A stretch of DNA of 64,000 nt, taken from positions 1,115,723 to 1,179,722 of the forward strand of contig NZ_KI632509.1 of assembly GCF_000504245.1 (NCBI RefSeq), given 5' to 3'. How positions within the stretch are numbered: the stretch's first letter is position 1; each line of letters opens with the position of its first letter. A model generated the notes under the pieces. That model made no database searches, was not told the origin of the DNA, and saw only the letters and a list, made by a program, of their open reading frames with translations. Made by a program: the position numbers and the translations under genes. Positions 26,691 to 34,220 of this stretch are shown here, one piece after another. The stretch comes from Haloechinothrix halophila YIM 93223. Lineage in GTDB: Bacteria > Actinomycetota > Actinomycetes > Mycobacteriales > Pseudonocardiaceae.

Positions 26691-28531
26691 GCCGTCAGCT
26701 CGCGCGGGGCCGGCACGATCGACGCCTGCACCTGGTTGTCCAGGCTCCGCGCTCGCTGGCGCAGCGTGCCCAGTTTCTCCAGCGCGGCGGAGATTTCCTT
26801 GGTACGCCGGTTCTTCTCCGTTGTCTCGGTGTCAACCGCCTTCTTGAGTTCCTTGGCTGACGCGGTGATCTCGGCGCGGCGCTCCTCGGCGTAACGCGTG
26901 AAGCGGTCGCGCAGCATGCGCTGCAACCGGCGGGCGGTGTCCCTGCTTTCCTTGCTGCAGGCGAGATAGAAGTCGTCGACGTGGCGGTGTGCCGCCGTCT
27001 TGGCGACCGTCTGCCTGCGCTTGAGGCGGCTTCCTCGTTCCTCGAACACGCTCTTGAGTCCAAACGCGACACCCGCACCGAGCGAGATCGGGTTGATCAG
27101 CGGCATTCCGGCGACCGTCGTGGCGAGCCCGAACATCAGCAGCCCGCTGTAGGAGCCACGCATGCCAACGAACAGCTGCTGTCCCACCGAGAACTTCTCC
27201 ACGTTGGGCTTGCGCAGTCCGTTGGCGTGTTCCAGTGGCGCGTCCCCGATGCCGACATCGGGCACGAGATCGGGGCGATGCGGCGCGATATACCGGGCGA
27301 GTTTGTGCGCGATCCAGTCGAACCGCTCAAACAGCCAACCGAAGTTCGTCTCCGCCACATCGGTGAGCTGGTCCTCCAGCCACTCCTCGAAGTCCTGCCA
27401 GGTCTGGGAAGGGTCCGCCGCTTCGAAGTACTCGTCCACCTCCCGCAGGATCCGTCGGGTCCTGTCGCGCAGATCGAACTCCAGATCAGAGGTCAGGTCG
27501 GCGACCGCGTCCGAGAGCAACGTCTGCCCGCGGGCCGAAACCCGTTGCAGCTGCTCGACCTCGCGCCCTGCCGCGTGCCAGCGCGCGACGGCGTCCCCGC
27601 CGCTACCGCGCTGCATCTCCGCGTGCTCGTCGTGCAGCGTCCTGATCAACCGGTCGACGGTCACCTCGCTCAGCGCGGCGACGGCTCGTTGGTTCAGCAC
27701 GTCGGACCGCTCCAGCCAGTCGTAGCGCAGCCGGCGCACGAGTTCCTCGAAGCCGGATTCCGCGTTGAGCGCACGGTCACCGGAGCGGGCCGCCACCATG
27801 CGCAGAGTGGCGGAGACGGGGACGAGGGTCGCTGGCAGTCCTGCCTCAGCGAGTTGAGCTCGAGTGCGTTCCGCGACGTTCTGCCAGTCAGGCACGATGT
27901 CGATCTTGGTGAGCGTTACGAGCACGGTCGGGCAGATGCGTGCTACCCGCTCAAGCAGCTCACGTTCGCTCGCGGACAGCTCACTGGTGGCATCCGTGGC
28001 GAGCAGCACGGCGTCCGCGCACAGCACCTCCGACAGCACGTTCGAGAGATGGCCCGTATCGGCCGGTGGCGTGTCGACCAGCACGAGGCCGGTCTGCAAC
28101 AGTTCGCGCGGCAGGCCGATTCTGGCGTGCACCACGTCGCTTCCCGGGGTGGCCGCGTCGTAATTCGCCCGGTTCGTCACCGATTCGATCGGTACCGGCA
28201 GTCGTCGCCCTGATCCCGTGCCGCCTTCGATGGCGCCCCGCCTATCAGGGCCGGTGTCGGCGATCATCGCGGCGTTCGGCGTGTCCGCGTACTCCACGAT
28301 CGCGGGCACGCGTGTGGTCAGGTCATCCCCCACCGCGCACACCGGGGCGTTGACCAGCGCGTTGATCAGTTGGCTCTTGCCCTGACCCGATTCACCGAGC
28401 ACAAGGATCCGCAGGTTCGGCTCCAACAGCCGTGCTCTTCGTTCCCACAGCGGTTGCGCCAGATCCTGTCGGTTGTGCGTGACGCATGCCTGGATCGTGT
28501 CGTCCAGGATGTCGAGCCAGGGCGGTGCCAT
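26687..28531 (-). CDS. iniA: IniA-like bacterial dynamin
   Basis: 614 aa. GTPase domain: G1 LVLGESGQGKSQLINALVN (residues about 43-61), G2 Thr in DDLTTRVPAIV, G3 LVDTPPADTG, G4 VTLTKIDIV. The helical stalk contains a hydrophobic tip around LLMFGLATTVAGMPLINPIS (residues about 455-475), the expected membrane-inserting paddle, then a coiled-coil C-terminus. Likely remodels or repairs the plasma membrane under cell-wall stress, as shown for mycobacterial IniA. Second gene of an iniB-iniA-iniC order identical to Rv0341-Rv0343. A hairpin separates it from iniB. Confidence 0.88.
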   Translation of the reverse strand: MAPPWLDILDDTIQACVTHNRQDLAQPLWERRARLLEPNLRILVLGESGQGKSQLINALVNAPVCAVGDDLTTRVPAIVEYADTPNAAMIADTGPDRRGAIEGGTGSGRRLPVPIESVTNRANYDAATPGSDVVHARIGLPRELLQTGLVLVDTPPADTGHLSNVLSEVLCADAVLLATDATSELSASERELLERVARICPTVLVTLTKIDIVPDWQNVAERTRAQLAEAGLPATLVPVSATLRMVAARSGDRALNAESGFEELVRRLRYDWLERSDVLNQRAVAALSEVTVDRLIRTLHDEHAEMQRGSGGDAVARWHAAGREVEQLQRVSARGQTLLSDAVADLTSDLEFDLRDRTRRILREVDEYFEAADPSQTWQDFEEWLEDQLTDVAETNFGWLFERFDWIAHKLARYIAPHRPDLVPDVGIGDAPLEHANGLRKPNVEKFSVGQQLFVGMRGSYSGLLMFGLATTVAGMPLINPISLGAGVAFGLKSVFEERGSRLKRRQTVAKTAAHRHVDDFYLACSKESRDTARRLQRMLRDRFTRYAEERRAEITASAKELKKAVDTETTEKNRRTKEISAALEKLGTLRQRARSLDNQVQASIVPAPRELTA

Positions 28532-28566
28532 CGCGGAGAGTGTGCCGTGTCATCGCCCAAACGTGA

Positions 28567-28602
28567 AGGTGGCTTGGTTCGAAATCACGAACCAAGCCAC
28601 CT
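28567..28602 (-). terminator. Intercistronic 15-bp hairpin between iniB and iniA
   Basis: Perfect inverted repeat AGGTGGCTTGGTTCG / CGAACCAAGCCACCT with a 6-nt loop, lying in the 94-nt gap between the iniB stop and the iniA start. Read in the direction of transcription it is followed by TCACGTTT, only weakly T-rich. It can act as a partial terminator that sets less iniA-iniC than iniB RNA, or as an RNA-stability element. Confidence 0.7.
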
Positions 28603-28625
28603 CACAACTACTGAATGTGTCTGAT

Positions 28626-30014
28626 TTAGCCGCCAATGCCAAGATCGCCGGCGCCATCGCCCAGACCCGGGGTCGGCACGTCCTGCGGCACCGCGCTGTC
28701 GAGCGGGCTGTTGCTGACGCCCTCCTCGACGGTGTTGAGCGACGGCTGCTGTGCCTCAGGCAGCTCCGTCCCCGGGGCATCCGGCAGCGGGTTCTCCACC
28801 GGCAGGTTCGGCAGCTCGGACGGCACGCCAGCGTCCGGCAGGTCGCCGCCGGTCGGCAGGCCGTTCGTCGGCAGGCCACCGGTCGGCAGGCCACCGGTCG
28901 GCAGACCACCAGTCGGCAGGTCATCGCTGGACGGCAGCTCGGAGCGCGCGTCCTGCACCTGGGAGGTGCCGAACTCGCCCGGCGACTGCAGCTGCGCCGG
29001 AGCCTGCTCGATCCGCCCGGCGAGCTCGTCGGAGCCACTCGAGACATGCCCTGCCGTGTAGTCGGCGCCGCTGCCGATGTAGTCGGACCCGGTCCTGGCG
29101 GTACCGGTCAGGAACGCGCCGAGCGCGTCGCCGCCATTGCTGATCTGGCTCGCGAAGGCGTCGCCGCCGGACGACACATAGCCTGCCACCGTGCCAGCGG
29201 CGGCCTCGCCGCCCTTGGCCAGCGTGTCACCGTCGAGGGACGAGCCAGGGTCGCCGTGGCTGTTGAACTCGAAGCCGTCAGGGCCACCGGCGCCGTGCGC
29301 GTACACGCTGCCGAGCTGGGAGTCGCCGCTGCCGCCACCGTGCACTTTGTCCGTTGAGGCACCGAAGTGCCCGTCGGACTCGAAATCCATTTCGGACCCG
29401 GCAGCCTCGAACTCGCCAGCTGCTCCGTCAGCGGACAGCTGAGAGGTTCCGGTGAAGGAGCCGAGCGGGGAGCCCGCCACCATGGCACTCTCCACGCCGT
29501 CCAGGTCGCCCCTGGCGCCTGCGGCGCCGCTGCTCTGCGCGCCGGTCATGGTGCCTGCGAGACCGAGGGACTCCTGCGACCCCCATGCGTCGCCGGTCAT
29601 CGAGCCGAACTCGGACTCCGACGCCATCTCGCCTGCGAAGCCGTCAAGGCCGCCGTTGCCGCTGAGCGCGCTGCTGAACGGGTCGCCATCGTAGCCGCCG
29701 TCGGCGCCCATGTTGAGCGAGCTCGGGGCCATGACGTTCTCCTCGGCCGCGGACTGCGCGACGACCTGCAGGTGCTCGACCGCCGCCGCAGGGTCGGACG
29801 GCAGCTCGGACAGGCGGGCTTCCAGCGAGGCGAGACCGGCGTTCGGCGCGTAGGCGAGGACCAGCGGGACAACCTCCTGCACGTCCTGCGGGGTGATGTC
29901 CTGCAGGCCCGCCTCGGCGAGCGTGCCCGTCGGGTCGGCACCGAAGTCCGACCGAGCGGTGGCGTCGCTCAGCAACGTGGCCACGAAGTCATAGAGGGTT
30001 TCTGGGGGCTGCAT
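28626..30014 (-). CDS. iniB: IniB-like Gly/Ala-rich protein with IniB N-terminal domain
   Basis: About 462 aa. The N-terminal 60 residues (TLYDFVATLLSDATARSDF, TLAEAGLQDITPQDVQEVVP) form the IniB N-terminal domain. The remainder is low complexity, Gly/Ala/Ser/Asp-rich, as in mycobacterial IniB, with a tandem GLPTG repeat near residues 365-390. ATG at 30014 follows a GAGGAG ribosome site; the TTG just before it is less likely. First gene of the ini operon, transcribed from the 212-nt region shared with the Hsp70/IniR genes. Molecular role unknown in the family. Confidence 0.85.
   Translation of the reverse strand: MQPPETLYDFVATLLSDATARSDFGADPTGTLAEAGLQDITPQDVQEVVPLVLAYAPNAGLASLEARLSELPSDPAAAVEHLQVVAQSAAEENVMAPSSLNMGADGGYDGDPFSSALSGNGGLDGFAGEMASESEFGSMTGDAWGSQESLGLAGTMTGAQSSGAAGARGDLDGVESAMVAGSPLGSFTGTSQLSADGAAGEFEAAGSEMDFESDGHFGASTDKVHGGGSGDSQLGSVYAHGAGGPDGFEFNSHGDPGSSLDGDTLAKGGEAAAGTVAGYVSSGGDAFASQISNGGDALGAFLTGTARTGSDYIGSGADYTAGHVSSGSDELAGRIEQAPAQLQSPGEFGTSQVQDARSELPSSDDLPTGGLPTGGLPTGGLPTNGLPTGGDLPDAGVPSELPNLPVENPLPDAPGTELPEAQQPSLNTVEEGVSNSPLDSAVPQDVPTPGLGDGAGDLGIGG
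28846..28920 (-). repeat. Five tandem 15-bp units inside iniB
   Basis: Five consecutive 15-nt units of the form CCACCGGTCGGCAGG (plus-strand view, with one or a few changes each) encode a GLPTG pentapeptide repeat. Being in frame and inside low-complexity protein, it is a coding minisatellite and a likely site of length variation between strains. Confidence 0.8.
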
Positions 30015-30226
30015 CAACTGAATTCTCCTCGCGGGTAGGTCTTGTCCGGCAGAGAAGCGTAGGGCGCGCCCGGTTCGGTGCCATCGGGGATGGCGCCCCT
30101 GTTGCGGCGGCGGGTACGACTAGGACAACGGTTAGTAGCGTTAGGGGATTAGGGGAACCCGAATGGGGGATGCCGTTTGGTAGGAAGATCACCAACAGCG
30201 ACAGACCCGGAGGACAGCAACCGGCC
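30015..30226. promoter_or_regulatory. Divergent iniB / hsp70-iniR promoter region with tandem TTAGGGGA
   Basis: The 212-nt gap holds TTAGGGGATTAGGGGA (30141-30156), two perfect head-to-tail copies of an 8-mer, and a 9-bp imperfect hairpin GGTGCCATC-GGG-GATGGCGCC (30077-30097). The direct repeat is a candidate binding site for the LuxR-type regulator encoded divergently (IniR type); in mycobacteria IniR activates iniBAC. No clear -35/-10 pair was identified for either direction. Confidence 0.5.
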
Positions 30227-31495
30227 ATGCCGTACGTACTGGGGATCGACCTCGGCCACACGCGCACCAGTGCCGCGGTGTGCCGGTACAGCGACGGATC
30301 ATGGACCGCGCCCGAGGTCGTGTCGCTGGACGGCGGTCCGGGTTGGGTCGAATCGGCGGTGCACGTGACCTCGGACGGCGCGGTGCTCGCCGGTCAGGCG
30401 CTCGCGCACCAGCAGAGCGCGCCGGAGCGCACCGTACGCGGGTTACCGCACCGGGTCGGCGATCCGGTGCCCGTTGTGGTTGGCACCCAGGCGTACTCGG
30501 GCGAAGTGCTCACGGCCGCGCTCGCCGGGTGGGTCTCCGACCAGCTGGCGAACTCCATGGGGCGGCCCGCGCAGCAGATCGTGCTGACCCATCCGCCAGG
30601 GTGGGGTTCGCATCGGCGGCGGGTGCTGCACGATGCGCTTGAGGCAGCGAGGCTGCCCGGCGCGTTGGTGCTGCCCGCGCCGGTCGCGGCCGCGGAGTGC
30701 CACGCCGCGGCCGAGCGGATCGACGTCGGTACTGTGCTCGCCGTGTGCAGGTTGGGGGGTGAGCGCGTGGAGTCCTCGTTGCTGCGGCGTGGTCAGGCGG
30801 GGTTCGAAGTGCTGACGCACGCGGCTGGCCCTGACCCGAACGCCGGCACACTGATCGACGACTTGCTGGTGGAGCATGTGCTCGACGGCCTTGACGTCAC
30901 GCCGAGCGATCCCCGGCTGCGCGCTCGGTTGCGCGGCGGGTGCATGCGTGCCAAGGAGCTGCTGTCCGAGCAGCAGGAGGCGATGATCCCGGTGCCCACC
31001 GCAGGCGATATCGCGATCACCCGCAGGGAGCTGGATCACATCGCTGCGCCGGTGCTGCGGGCCGCCGCTGATCAGCTCGCGCGGCTCGCCGGACGGGTGC
31101 CGGATGGCGAGCTGGCGGCCGCCGCGCTCACCGGCGGCACCGCGCGCATGCCCCAAGCCGCGACGCTGGCCGAGGCGACGTTGCGCAGGAACGGGATCGA
31201 CTGCCCGGTGCGGGTCGGCGCGGACCCGGCGCACGCGGTGTGCGAAGGGGCCGCGTTGATCGCCAGGCGACGGCTGGCCCCTGACGCGGAACCGGCAGCT
31301 CCCGTCGCGGCGCACTCGGACATGCCAGAACAGTCGGTAGCGGGCGCGGAGTACGAACTGGACGAGATCGACATCGGGCCGCCGCCACCCCGGCCACCCG
31401 TTGAGATCACGCCACTGGAACCGCCGCCGCGCCGGACCGCCGTACTACTGCGCCGTGGCTCCCGTGGCGCGGACCGAGATGGGGATGGCCGGTGA
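30227..31495 (+). CDS. Hsp70-like ATPase-domain protein of the ini locus
   Basis: 422 aa, about the length of an Hsp70 nucleotide-binding domain plus a proline-rich tail; there is no substrate-binding domain. Phosphate-1 motif YVLGIDLGHTRTSAAV (residues 3-18) and the adenosine motif LTGGTARMP (about residue 302) are good. The phosphate-2 region reads AVCRLGGERVESSLLRR, lacking the usual D-x-G-G-G-T, so hydrolysis may be altered. The C-terminus (GPPPPRPPVEITPLEPPP) could bind partners. ATG 30227 has GGAGGA about 12 nt upstream. It overlaps iniR by 4 nt, so regulator and Hsp70-like protein are made together. Confidence 0.82.
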   Translation: MPYVLGIDLGHTRTSAAVCRYSDGSWTAPEVVSLDGGPGWVESAVHVTSDGAVLAGQALAHQQSAPERTVRGLPHRVGDPVPVVVGTQAYSGEVLTAALAGWVSDQLANSMGRPAQQIVLTHPPGWGSHRRRVLHDALEAARLPGALVLPAPVAAAECHAAAERIDVGTVLAVCRLGGERVESSLLRRGQAGFEVLTHAAGPDPNAGTLIDDLLVEHVLDGLDVTPSDPRLRARLRGGCMRAKELLSEQQEAMIPVPTAGDIAITRRELDHIAAPVLRAAADQLARLAGRVPDGELAAAALTGGTARMPQAATLAEATLRRNGIDCPVRVGADPAHAVCEGAALIARRRLAPDAEPAAPVAAHSDMPEQSVAGAEYELDEIDIGPPPPRPPVEITPLEPPPRRTAVLLRRGSRGADRDGDGR

Positions 31496-33975
31496 CCCGA
31501 GCGGTGGCGGCGAGTGAGCCGATCCTGGATGCGCCAACGTCGCGGCTGTGTGCCGCGATCGCCAGCGGTGAGCGCTCCGACGTGCGACTCGCGGTGGTGG
31601 CGCCCGGCGAGTACGGCAAGACGGCCCTGCTGGACCACCTTGAGTCGGCGTGCGCCACGGGTGGCGTGCCGACCGTCCGATTTGACCAGATACGCGGTAT
31701 CAGGGACGTCGACCCCGCGCTGGTACTTGTCGACGACGCGCACACACTCGATGACGCGGCGCTCGACGAGCTGCGGCGGACGGCAGCGGACGAGCGGCTC
31801 GGGCTGATCGTCGCGGCACGGCCGCTGCCCCGGCCCGCCGCGCTCAACGCCGTCCTTGCCCAGTTGCGCGGCCAGATCGTGCTGCGCCAGCTCGATCGAG
31901 GGCAGGTCGAGGCGCGACTCGGCGCGGACCGGACCGCCGCCGAGTGGGCGACGTTCGTGCACGCCAGAACCGGCGGCGTACCCGGCCTTGTGCACCGTGT
32001 CGTGAGCAGGCTCGACCGGCAACGGCTGGCCGGGCCGCCCGAAATACCGGAGCCGGTGCTTGCCGAGCTGCGCCACGAACTCGACCAGCTCGCTCCCGAT
32101 GTGATCCGGCTGCTGATCGCGACGGACGCCGGGGCGGGCGGTGATCTCGACTTGCTGTGCGGGGCCGTCGGTATGACATCGGACGCCGTCTTCGGATTGC
32201 TTGACGGCGTGCGCACGACGGGGCTTGTCGGTGCGGACGGCACACCGCTGCCAGTGGTCGGGCAGGCATTGCGTTCGCTTGTTCCCGCCGAACGGCGGGC
32301 CGCGGTGTGTCAGCGGCTCGCCGAGCTCCAGCTTGACAGGGGTACACCGGTGCTTGGGCTAGTGCGGCCGTGGCCGGGCACAGGAATCACCGGCACGGGG
32401 ATCGCGAGAGCGTTCCGCACGGCGGCGGAGGAAGCCCTGGCAACGGATCCGCTGCTGGCGGTCCGGTTGTTCGACGCCGCGGTGACCGCGGGAGCGCCTG
32501 CCACCACGCTTGGGGCACGGCGCGCCGAGGCGATCGCGCTGACCGGCGACCTTGACACCGCGCTTCGGCTCGCGGACGACGTGATCGCCAGCGCGGAGGC
32601 CACCGATCGCGCCGATGCCGCACGGGTCGCGGGTACCGCGCTGGTCCACCGGGGCAGGCTGGACCGCGCCGCCGAGCTGTTGCGGTGGTCGGGCACCGTG
32701 CAGTCGCGAGCTTTCGCGGCAGTAGGGCTGGTCGCAACGGGGCGACACGTCGACGCCAAGCGACTGCTCGACGAGTCCGAGCGATCGCGGGCGGACGAAC
32801 CGCCGACGCTGCTTTCCGGTGCGTTGTCATCGATGGCTCGCGGCGTGCTCGACTCGGTGACCGGGTCTCCGACGACCGCACTGTCCACATTGGTCAGCTC
32901 GGCCGAGATGCTTGAGCCGGTCGGCAGGGCGGTGTTGCTGCCGGACAGTCCCGCCGCGCTGGCCGCGGTGCTCGCGTTGCAGTGCGGCGAACCGGCCATC
33001 GCGGAACCGCTGCTGGAACGCGCGGTGCGCGACGACACGGGCGGGCGGCCGATGTCCGTCCGGCACCAGCTGCTGCTCGCCTGGATCGCGATGGCGCGGG
33101 GCGACACGGCCGCGGCGGCCAAGCGGCTCGCGGCGGTGGGTAAGCCCGCGCAGCCGCGCGACTGGCTGTTCGCCGTCGCCCTCGAGGTCGGGCTCGCACG
33201 GCGAAAGAGCGACCTCGCCGCACTGCGCAAGGTCTGGGGGCAGGCATGTGCCGCGGTGATTCGCCAGCCGGTCGACTTGTTCACCTTCCTGCCGCTCGGT
33301 GAGTTCGCCGTCGCGGCAGCCAGGCTCGGCGATCAGGGCAGGCTGGCGCCGCATCTCGCGCAGGCGCACGAGCTGCTCGGCGCGCTGGGCGATCCGCCGC
33401 TGTGGTCCACGTCGTTGCACTGGAACGAGCTGCACGCGGCGCTCACCGGCGAGCGTTTCGATCAGGCGCGCGGGCATGCCGACGCGTTGCGCGCGAACGC
33501 AGAGCACGGCGCGCACCACGCGACGATGTCGACCGCGGCCGAGTGCTGGTTGCGGGTGCTGGACCGCGCGGTGGACCCGGACGAGGTGGAAGCGGCCGCG
33601 CGTGGCCTGCGGGATGCCGGATGTGGATGGGACGGCGCCTGGTTGGCGCGGCAGGCCGCGATCCGCACCACGGACCGCGCCGCCATGCTGCGCCTGCTCG
33701 ACTGCGCACGCTCGATGCAGGGCGCCCCGCTGGGTGGCGAGGGCGCGAGCGCTGACGACGGCTCCGGCGTGGCGCAGCTCAGCGACCGCGAGGTGCAGGT
33801 TGCCAGGCTTGTGGTGGAGGGCCTGACGTACAAGGAGGTCGGGGCGCGGCTGTTCATCTCGGCGAAGACCGTTGAACACCACATCGCCCGGATCCGCCAG
33901 CGGCTCGGCGCGGACAGCAGGACCGAACTGCTCACTCAGCTGCGCGCGCTGCTGAGTGCGCAGCCCGCGGAGTGA
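31492..33975 (+). CDS. iniR: LuxR-type STAND ATPase regulator, IniR-like
   Basis: 827 aa. N-terminal ATPase: Walker A VVAPGEYGKTALLDHL (residues about 35-50), Walker B PALVLVDDAH (about 79-88). A long TPR-like helical middle (residues about 290-730) and a C-terminal LuxR HTH, LSDREVQVARLVVEGLTYKE to ISAKTVEHHIARIRQRLG (about 762-810), complete the layout. Size, architecture and position divergent from iniBAC match the mycobacterial activator IniR (Rv0339c), reported to respond to cell-wall stress signals. GTG overlaps the hsp70-like stop. The target is probably the 30015-30226 region. Confidence 0.82.
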   Translation: MTRAVAASEPILDAPTSRLCAAIASGERSDVRLAVVAPGEYGKTALLDHLESACATGGVPTVRFDQIRGIRDVDPALVLVDDAHTLDDAALDELRRTAADERLGLIVAARPLPRPAALNAVLAQLRGQIVLRQLDRGQVEARLGADRTAAEWATFVHARTGGVPGLVHRVVSRLDRQRLAGPPEIPEPVLAELRHELDQLAPDVIRLLIATDAGAGGDLDLLCGAVGMTSDAVFGLLDGVRTTGLVGADGTPLPVVGQALRSLVPAERRAAVCQRLAELQLDRGTPVLGLVRPWPGTGITGTGIARAFRTAAEEALATDPLLAVRLFDAAVTAGAPATTLGARRAEAIALTGDLDTALRLADDVIASAEATDRADAARVAGTALVHRGRLDRAAELLRWSGTVQSRAFAAVGLVATGRHVDAKRLLDESERSRADEPPTLLSGALSSMARGVLDSVTGSPTTALSTLVSSAEMLEPVGRAVLLPDSPAALAAVLALQCGEPAIAEPLLERAVRDDTGGRPMSVRHQLLLAWIAMARGDTAAAAKRLAAVGKPAQPRDWLFAVALEVGLARRKSDLAALRKVWGQACAAVIRQPVDLFTFLPLGEFAVAAARLGDQGRLAPHLAQAHELLGALGDPPLWSTSLHWNELHAALTGERFDQARGHADALRANAEHGAHHATMSTAAECWLRVLDRAVDPDEVEAAARGLRDAGCGWDGAWLARQAAIRTTDRAAMLRLLDCARSMQGAPLGGEGASADDGSGVAQLSDREVQVARLVVEGLTYKEVGARLFISAKTVEHHIARIRQRLGADSRTELLTQLRALLSAQPAE

Positions 33976-34047
33976 GCCCGCGCGTCGGGTGCCCGGGTGG
34001 GAGCGGCGGGAGCCTTCGCTGGCGAGCGTCGCAGGTCCTTGATCGGG

Positions 34048-34197
34048 TCAGAACAGGTGCTGTATCCCCCGGGAGATGAGGAGCACCGCGGCGATGGCCA
34101 GCAGGATCCACAGCATCTCGTTCGTGGACAAGCCTTGCGGCTTCGTGTCGTCGCCGCCGTCGTCGTTGGTGTCGCGGTCGTCGTTGTCGGTGCTCAC
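34048..34197 (-). CDS. 49-aa single-pass membrane protein next to the PASTA kinase
   Basis: Begins MSTDNDDRDTNDDGGDDTKP, very acidic, then a hydrophobic helix (EMLWILLAIAAVLLISRG, residues 27-44) and a short tail. GTG start with a GAGG site 9 nt upstream. It lies 23 nt downstream of the PASTA kinase on the same strand and is probably cotranscribed. The acidic soluble part is likely cytoplasmic or external by charge ambiguity; no domain is known. Confidence 0.6.
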   Translation of the reverse strand: MSTDNDDRDTNDDGGDDTKPQGLSTNEMLWILLAIAAVLLISRGIQHLF

Positions 34198-34220
34198 GCC
34201 TCAGTGCCTCGCTGCGCTCG

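Noticed and set aside
28846-28920. Possible CRISPR-like or other short tandem repeat array
   Set aside because: Units are 15 nt, contiguous without spacers and in frame with iniB; it is a coding repeat. No CRISPR array seen in the window.
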